A DNA stretch of 64,000 nt from Adiantum capillus-veneris (lineage: Eukaryota > Streptophyta > Polypodiopsida > Polypodiales > Pteridaceae). The stretch is from positions 55,404,619 to 55,468,618 of the forward strand of contig CM043952.1 of assembly GCA_014529385.2 (NCBI GenBank). Reading direction: 5' to 3'. This document shows, one piece after another, positions 57,481 to 64,000 of the stretch. A program made the position numbers and the translations under genes. Position 1 is the first letter of the stretch, and every line of letters begins with the position of its first letter. Under the pieces are notes generated by a model, which was not told the DNA's origin, did not search any database, and saw only the letters and a list, made by a program, of their open reading frames with translations.

Positions 57481-58103
57481 GCACATTGTTCTTTGATAGG
57501 CTATCTCATTTTGGACCCCTATTGAGATGTAGCCATCTCTCCTCTTGGTGCCCCATTTTATATTTATATATTGGTGACCCTATTCTAGGTTGTATGAATT
57601 TTTTATGGACTAACTTATTGTTTTCATCATATCCATGTATCATATTTGTGAATAATCATAATCCATGCATATTTTCAAACCCTTAAGAATCTATATGGTC
57701 ATGCTCTCATGCAAGTAGGGGCTCACTCTTGGAGCATTAAAAAATTTCAAAAAAGGGGGGGCACTCAAGACTTTTGAAGTGAGGAAAAGTAAGTATTTTG
57801 GTGGAATTTTGGGCATCCACTATCACTTCGATTTTGAAGAGGTGGCATTATTGGTTTTGTTGAGCCCACTATGTGGGATATAGTGCACACCTTGGGAGAT
57901 TTGGTCTTACTAATGGAGTCTTTATAGTCTTTCATATGGATTTACCATTATTGAGCCATAAGAAGGTTAAAAGGAGCTATCCCTCTAGAAACTTTGCTAT
58001 GTTAGATACTTAAATGCCTATTTTCAAAGGGCTAAGAGGAGTAGCAACTAAGGCTTTGAATTTCTAAAGAATACACTAAATAAACACGAAAGTTTAACTA
58101 GCA
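57481..58103 (+). other. Leader of element B
   Basis: Contains the blocks shared with element A (57,940-58,103). A run GGGGGGGCACTC lies near 57,760. The primer-binding site was not recognised. Confidence 0.6.
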
Positions 58104-59400
58104 TGGCTGATAATAACCAAGAGAGTAGAATGAATATTGAAAACTTTGATTTTTCACATGAAGGTGCCAATGATGATGCCTCCATGTTTATTAATTATCT
58201 TGTCACTAGGTTGCAACAAGCTATGGGCAACCCATGTTTGCAAGCCGAAGTTACTCAACAACTTTGTGCTTAGATGTCCTCTTGATGAGACCCCCAAAAG
58301 AATACTCTCTCCCATACAAGAGGAAGAATCCAAAGAACGAGAAATTAATGAATCCCTAATTTCCTCCAAAGATGTGGCTCCATGAATATGGTGGACTAAA
58401 CGATCTCCAACTCCTCCCAAGAGGAAACGGTCAACCCACAGTCCTTCTCCTCATCACTCCGAAAGGGAAGAGAGGAAACAAAGGAAGAAAAGGACAAGAA
58501 AGAGGTCAGCCTCTTCTCCTTCTTCTTCACCTTCCTCCTCTTTCGATGAAATCTATGGCTATTCTCCTAGAGAATACAAGAGGGGAGGACATCGCAAATC
58601 TTACATGGCGAAGGTCACAAAAGCTCAAGAAGTTCAAAGATGGAGGCAAGAGTATGTCTTTTCTCACCTATGATGGCACCTTTGGTGCTATCGACAAAGT
58701 ATTGGCCTTCATCCAACAATATGATGCAGTCTTTGGAGAAAAGGTCTTCACGGAGTCCTCCAAGCTACGTCATGTAGCTATGCACTTCCAAAAATCTACT
58801 CCCCAAGAGTGGGATAGTCTTTGTGGCAATGAAAAGCCCCAAAGACATGGAAAACTCTATGAGTTTCCATCATGAAGCAATTCCTTGCAAGCGATGCAAA
58901 GGACAAAGTGCTTACCAAATGGCAGAGTTTGAAGCTTCTCCCCCATGAGTCTATCCACAAATATGTGGACAAGTTTTGAGATTTACATTTTAAGACTACT
59001 TTCTTTCAAAATATAGACTTCACTGAGCAAAAGCAACAATTATGTGCGGGATTACCTAAAGAAATGGCCACGTATGTCAACTCATAATGGTATGATTCTA
59101 TCACACAAGTAATTCACCACTCTATGGTTGCTTCGTGCATCAATTTTCAACAATGGGCTGAAGGGAATGCCAAGACCATGGAAAAAAAAGATCAAAATGA
59201 AGCAAAGGGGAAAAAAATTCTCAGAATTCTTCCCAAGGCAACTCTGTCAACAACAATGAAGCTAAGGAGAAATAAGTTTACAAGGCAATGATCGACTTTC
59301 TCTTGAGGAGCTAGAGTGTTATCGCAAATATAAACCGTGCTTCAAGTATGGGGAGCAAGGACAAGCCTATCGTGCTTGCCCTCAAAGAAATGTGCACAAT
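58104..59400 (+). pseudogene. gypsy gag (element B)
   Basis: Starts MADNNQESRMNIENFDF at 58,104. After a broken Ser/Arg-rich zone (58,372-58,560) the frame 58,580-58,875 reads MSFLTYDGTFGAIDKVLAFI, QQYDAVFGEKVFTESSKLRH and VAMHFQKSTPQEWDSL, a plant gypsy capsid. It goes on in other frames (KYVDKFxDLHF-like). A zinc knuckle CFKYGEQGQAYRACPQ closes it near 59,340-59,390. Confidence 0.85.
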
Positions 59401-60037
59401 GAGCCCCCTATAGGCTCTATGGTTGAAGCTCCGAAAGAGGATTCTCATTGCCAAGAATTTCTCCTTTCCTATGCTTGGGAAAGATGCAAGAGCATGATGC
59501 CTTTATTTTTTTTGACCCTGGTCTAACTCACAACTTCATATCCATGGAGTTGACCACCAAGCTAGGCATACAAGCCACGAGATGGGAGATATATTGAAAG
59601 TCAATGGAGCTATCAAGGGACAAGACATCTTAGTTACTCCCTTAATTTGAAAATTGAGACTTGTTGTTCAAAGCTATGTGGACAAAGAGAATTTCTTTAT
59701 CTCCCCTCTCCAACATGAGGATGTTATCCTAGGGGCACCATGGTTCAACCGCATGACTGCCAACATGAAGTTCCCTGAAAGGAGAATCTACTTCACCTAC
59801 ACAAAAAAGATCATGTACATAAATGCTAATGAGTCGGCGAACATCGTATCCCTAGTAAATATGCTTGCTTTTGATAAGTCCATGAAAAGCTCTATTTTTG
59901 CATATATGATTTTTGTTAGAAAATCTATAAATGATTCTAATGTCTTCAGTAGCAATAAAGGGATTCAAGAGGAATTAGAGTTGTCTTATTTCCTAAATGG
60001 ATTCCAAGATGTTTTATTTGATGGAATCCCTAGCGAG
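59401..60037 (+). pseudogene. gypsy protease and start of the RT linker (element B)
   Basis: An open frame of 129 codons (59,654-60,043) reads VVQSYVDKENFFISPLQHED with VILGAPWFNRM, the second half of the protease. It ends YFLNGFQDVLFDGIPSE, the lead into RT. The catalytic DSG half upstream is broken. The frame ends exactly at the border of D. Confidence 0.85.
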
Positions 60038-60956
60038 TGTTAGGGGACGCCACGAGGGATGTCTATAGCATAGCGATCTGGCACTAACATAATTTCAATA
60101 CTTAGGGAAGTGACTCGGATGGGTAACGAAGACTCTTTGAGATCATCAATATCAAGAAGTAAACCTTAACAAGAAAACACAGTAACTCAACAAGAAAACC
60201 AACACTCAATGATCAGGGACATCTCGCTATGTCCTTTCTCATAACTCTAGGTCACCATGCCATTTTGTCACTCGAATAGACTCAAAATGCAATGAAAATT
60301 TAGGAGGAGGTCTAGGACACCTAGGAGCATTATCTAACCAGGTGTGGATGCAATCCAACAAAGGTACCAAAATCATGATCCATCATGAAAAAGGTCTTGA
60401 AAACTACAACAAAACTATCCAAAAATGTCGCCCTATGGTCTAAGAACACTCTTCTATGGTTAAAAAAACTATAAACACTGATTTAAGTACTCAAATCCGC
60501 AATTAAGTCTCACTAACGTGTAGTGACAAACCTCCACAAAACTAACAATGCTTACACTTAATTGAAAGAGCAAAGAGAGAGGAACACAATGCAAGTTTCA
60601 AAACTTAAATGTGATTACCCATTCATTAGCTGCAATGATTACAAGTTGGAGCACCTCGTAGCTTGAGCGTACGTACAAGAGAGCTCTTTTCTTCTCTCTA
60701 TAGATAAGCCTCCTTTCACATTAAAGTTATTGAACTTTATACCTAGGGCTTTATAAATGGCCATTGGCCGATTGGCTAGCTCACATGGAAATTTACAAAG
60801 GTCATTATGACAACATTACAACTCAGGGAATTGATCCACTACTTTGGAATCAAGATTTACACAGAGTATCACTACACTAGCTCTACAAAATAATAAACTA
60901 AAATATGTGGCTACCGGTCCGGCCAAATGGGCCCTCGTTCAATCTGTCTCCTAACA
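60038..60956 (-). repeat. 3' LTR of element D (919 bp)
   Basis: On the minus strand it starts TGTTAGGAGACAGATTG and ends GGCGTCCCCTAACA, an inverted 7-bp terminal match (TGTTAGG/CCTAACA). A TATA-like TTTATAAAG lies near 60,750. A polypurine tract lies immediately upstream. Confidence 0.88.
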
Positions 60957-60968
60957 TTTCTCCCTTCC
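60957..60968 (-). other. Polypurine tract of element D
   Basis: On the minus strand GGAAGGGAGAAA stands directly before the LTR start TGTTAGG. Confidence 0.85.
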
Positions 60969-61500
60969 AAAATCGTGTCATCCATTGACACAACCTTGTA
61001 CAGTCTTTTCATAGGGTTGTCTTTAGCTTTGTCTTCAAGGTTGGTCCTCAGCTTGGAAAGTGCATTGTCATTGATGACACTCCCCCCTTCCTTGAGTGAT
61101 TCATATCTTCCATGTTGTTGATATGTGGTTTGATCTTTGATTTTTGAGGCAACTATTTTCTTGTTGTACATTCACATCTTTGTTGCCAATCTTAGCCGCC
61201 GTAAAGATGGATGTTGATGTGTTTGAGATTGTAGAACTAATCCTCTTTGTGGCGTGGACTTTATGATGGATTTTCTTTCAAGGTCCACTCCAATTTGAGT
61301 TTTCTACAATAGGTCACCAACATTGAAGCATTATGTGAGCTACTTTTGATTGTTGTTGATGACTCCCTTGTGGAATTTGTCATTGCTTGTCATTGTAGGC
61401 CATTTGTTGAATTGCCATTGTTTGATGGAGCATTATTGTCAACCTTGGAGATAAAAGATTCTCTTGATAAGCATATGGAAACCTGTAGTTTTTTCTCCAA
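60969..61500 (-). pseudogene. Element D, end of coding region
   Basis: A minus frame of 86 codons (60,911-61,171) reads VINDNALSKLRTNLEDKAKD, NPMKRLYKVVSMDD and runs into the polypurine tract as TILEGRNVRRQI. Upstream there are stops. Unidentified. Confidence 0.5.
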
Positions 61501-62389
61501 GTCATTGTCGATTGATTTGGGTAGCCATTTCTTTATTGTTAATGTAGAAGGAATATATACAAGAAGTCAAGTATGAGGGTTTCAAGTAAGTTGGCATATT
61601 TTGGATCCTCTTGACTTGCTTGTCGTATGTTGACACTACTTTGTGAAACAAATCCTTCAACTCTAGTAGGGACTGATGTAGCCTTTGTGTTATTTCCCCT
61701 AAGAAGCGATTGTTGAGATGTGTGGGTTGTTTGTGTTTGTGTTTTCACAAGTGGTTTTGGAGCCCATCTTGCGTTTGGTCCTTGTGTGACCGTCTTTTTC
61801 ATTTTCTCATTTTGCTCGATGATTTGATGGACACTAGGCTTAGGTAGCCATAACTGATTGTTTTTTTTGTAGAAGCCCTGATTATGTAGTTGATGACGAG
61901 GTATCCATCTATAGATTGCAGCAAACTTGGTTGCCATTGCTTTTGTTGGCTATTGGTTATCTCTGCTTTCCTTTGGGTAGAAGCTTGTGCTGCATGATTT
62001 CTCTTGGTTGTTCTAGATTGAGCTACAACTTTCGGTAACCATATGTAGGAGTTACCTTAATAAAATCCTTGTGCTTCAAGTAGCTTAATTGGAATTAGCC
62101 ATTGCTTCTTTTGTGTTTGTTGGGTAGCTTGGCTAAGGTTTGACTTTGGTACCCAAAGTTGTCACATTGTTCGGTGCTTTGATGGTTGCTTTTGCCTTTT
62201 GTGGTAGTTATTTCTCTTGATTGAGTTGTTTTTCTTGTATTTATAGCTCCTCTTGCTCTTTGTATAACTCTTTGGTTGAGGCGAGTAGATCCAGGCTGTT
62301 ACTTTAGAATTTTTGGCCCAAACACTAGTGCTTCCTTGGAAGTAGCCCTGTGCAGTGATTGACTCGCTTGATGCTATCCACCCTGTCAC
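61501..62389 (-). pseudogene. Element D repeat domain with W-x-P-K motifs
   Basis: The minus strand encodes a string of short related units ending in a tryptophan motif: KKWLPKSI (61,521), ARWAPKPL (61,757), QLWLPKPS (61,841), YRWIPRHQ (61,901), YIWLPKVV (62,034), QWLIPIK (62,090) and QLWVPKSN (62,150). Several are preceded by QGFYxxN or QGYFQGS. Spacing is about 50-130 bp. Stops and frame shifts interrupt it, but the motif recurs in the same orientation throughout. No known domain was recognised. Confidence 0.65.
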
Positions 62390-62422
62390 CTTTTTTCTAT
62401 GTTGAATTTTTGTTTCATGTAT

Positions 62423-62689
62423 CTAAACTGGGTCTTTGACTTGGATGTGCTCTTTGGATACTAGCACTTGGTTAATTCTCTTTGGCTTCTTTTGGATGCT
62501 TTTTTGTGATGGAAACTTTGATTGGTAGACTTTTTGCTTTGGTTTCCATTGCATTGTCAATGATTTGGCTCTTGATGTAGAGTCTTCATGGAAAGTTTGA
62601 TGGAAGCTCGTTGAGGGTAAAGTCATATTGAAAGGTTTATATACTTCAGTTTCTACCTTTGCTTTACCTTTTTCCGCAATGGTTGGCAA
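62423..62689 (-). pseudogene. Element D basic linker
   Basis: 88 codons, rich in Lys, Ser and Gln (TMQWKPKQKVYQSKFPSQKS). It may continue the repeat domain (QWKPKQ). Unidentified. Confidence 0.45.
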
Positions 62690-62739
62690 TTTCTTTTCCG
62701 CATGGGCTTGAGAAGCTTCATGAAGTCTTATTCTTATTG

Positions 62740-63060
62740 TTATTGAAATAAGATGTTCCTCCAGCTTTCCATTAGGACTAGACTCTCCTTGATGTAATGG
62801 GATTCAATTATGTGGAAAGTATCCTTGTACTCCCCAGCTCCCAACTTGAGTACAACTTCTACCACTCCGAAGCTAGGAATTAGTGTTTTAGAACTTGTGT
62901 ACACTATCTCCTCTAGCTCTTTGATTTTTGGATTTACCATCATGATCCATGCTCCATAAGTAATTAGATGCTTTGTCGATTTTGGATCTATTACTTCTAA
63001 ACATGTGATTTTGAGTCCTATTTCTTTGCATATGCTGAATTTGATCGTCGTAGGAGACAT
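62740..63060 (-). pseudogene. Element D second protease-like domain
   Basis: 106 codons read YGAWIMMVNPKIKELEEIVY, SFGVVEVVLKLGAGEYKDTF, HIIESHYIKESLVLMESW. The layout (beta-rich, with an LGxxW-type end) resembles the C-terminal half of retroviral-type proteases, but no DS/TG active site is present. It stands where element C has its RT linker. Identification is tentative. Confidence 0.5.
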
Positions 63061-63570
63061 TCGATCTTCTTCCTTATCCCAGTTTTGTCTTGATCTTGCA
63101 TTTGCTAAACAAGTGACGTTGAACTTGGAAGATTTTTTCCTTCATCTTGTTTCATTTGCGCTTTTTTTGAAGTCAAATTTGTTGAAACAACTTTTTTTTA
63201 TTCTTCAGGTATGTCAATGATGACATATTCTTGTGGTTGCTTTGCTTCCTTTGTTTGCACTTTGGCACCATGCTCCGTGATGTAGCTAGCTGTGCCACTT
63301 TTTCTGCTTTCACACTCACAAACCTTGTTAGCTTTCGTCAACACCTTTATCGTAAATACGGGAGTTATATCATAGCCATCTTTATCGCAAAATTTGGTGT
63401 TGGTTGCTTCATTTACACAGACGTCAATAGTTGCCAGTATTTGAACCCATCCAAATGGTTCAGATAACTCCTCTGGAAATGGTTCCTTAATGTAAGCTTC
63501 ATCTTCTACCAAACACTCTAGGATGCAAGCTTCCTTTCTAAGACTTACACTCTTGAGAGCTCCATACTTT
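63061..63570 (-). pseudogene. Element D module shared with element C
   Basis: 104 codons (63,198-63,512) read AYIKEPFPEELSEPFGWVQI, ATNTKFCDKDGYDI and QEYVIIDIPEE. The first part parallels element C at 51,000-51,400. Confidence 0.75.
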
Positions 63571-64000
63571 CAAATATGTGGTTTGTTTTGCAACCAAGCA
63601 AGAACCTCATTTTCCTCTTTAGTTGTAGAGTGTAATTCTTCCCCGGGGTTTTTCTCTAAATCTCTATAACTATGATCTTTGACACTAATTTTTGTAGTGA
63701 CCTCTTTGTGTCTCAAGTATATATAGTCATAGCCCCATTCTTGTACCATTTTGAGTTGACACATTAATGGTCTACCCAATACGATATCAAAGTTGCTGCT
63801 TTTGTCAAAATTCATTATGGCAAGGTGTGCTCATACTCTATACCACACAAGGATACAATGATTTGTTCTAATATTCCGATAGGTTTCTCTATGTATCCAT
63901 CTACTATTTGTAATTTCAATGAGTTTTCCTAAGAGAAATTTTAACCATTTTTTCCATATTTCTTTGGTTGCAATGGCATTTTCTGCCCCACTATCTAATA
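63571..64000 (-). pseudogene. Element D aspartic protease
   Basis: At the window edge the minus strand reads LLDSGAENAIATKEIWKKW (active site DSGA). It continues with SNFDIVLGRPLMCQLKMVQE, the second half, at 63,570-63,815. Closely related to the element C protease (LDSGAGIAIATKKI). One frame break between the halves. Confidence 0.88.

Larger units (their letters stand above)
57001..60037 (+). mobile_element. Ty3/gypsy retrotransposon B, 5' part
   Basis: LTR, leader, gag and protease in the plus direction, cut off at 60,037 by element D. RT and the rest are expected beyond the window, after D. Frame breaks in gag show that it is degenerate. Confidence 0.85.
60038..64000 (-). mobile_element. 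Non-autonomous gypsy derivative D (minus), running off the right edge
   Basis: From the window edge leftward: protease active site, a module shared with element C, a second beta-rich protease-like segment, a long repeat-bearing coding region, the polypurine tract and the 3' LTR. No RT, RNase H or integrase is present between protease and 3' LTR, a distance of 2.5 kb. Its LTR ends cleanly inside B, so D inserted into B. The gag and 5' LTR are beyond the window. Confidence 0.85.

Overview
This window looks like transposon-rich DNA from a land plant with a large genome. The evidence is layered, mostly dead Ty3/gypsy, Ty1/copia, plant LINE and CACTA (En/Spm) elements, several miniature inverted-repeat elements, long CT/GA microsatellites, and only traces of ordinary genes. 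A seed-free vascular plant or gymnosperm would fit the element types, but the sequence alone does not fix the species. No bacterial-style operon, CRISPR array, rRNA or tRNA gene was seen.

Layout. 1-1.44 kb: degenerate copia element (minus). 1.6-10.4 kb: gypsy element A (minus), with gag, protease, RT, RNase H, integrase and an unidentified 3' coding region, carrying two nested miniature elements. 10.4-12.6 kb: non-coding, with a hexamer microsatellite. 12.6-17.5 kb: CACTA transposon (minus). 17.7-18.75 kb: two tandem-repeat families. 19.86-24.09 kb: complete short-LTR retrotransposon E (plus) without recognisable pol. 24.1-27.76 kb: LINE-1 (minus). 28.4-34.2 kb: eight copies (h1-h8) of a hairpin-bearing miniature element, five of them in a 518-bp-period tandem array, next to two copies of a small unidentified gene. 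34.2-34.8 kb: two cleanly spliced exons of an unidentified gene. 35.31-37.09 kb: complete short-LTR element F (minus), a relative of E. 37.1-41.8 kb: dispersed repeat R1 broken by later insertions, including a hAT-type MITE. 41.8-45.25 kb: LINE-2 (minus). 46.2-46.7 kb: isolated LTR-like segment. 46.9-55.2 kb: gypsy element C (minus), with a palindrome-bearing tandem repeat at 55.5-56.8 kb. 57.0-60.04 kb: 5' part of gypsy element B (plus). 60.04-64 kb: element D (minus), inserted into B and running off the window. D carries a protease but no RT or integrase before its 3' LTR.

How the parts relate. Almost every coding trace belongs to a mobile element, and most have stops and frameshifts. The order of insertion can be read in several places: MITEs into A, a hAT MITE into R1, E apparently into LINE-1, and D into B. 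E and F are the best-preserved structures, with paired LTRs, primer-binding sites, polypurine tracts and short target duplications. The region of greatest interest is 28.4-34.2 kb, where a mobile hairpin sequence has been amplified together with a fixed 239-bp spacer into a regular array. Gene functions are inferred from protein motifs read by eye; no database or alignment search was run.
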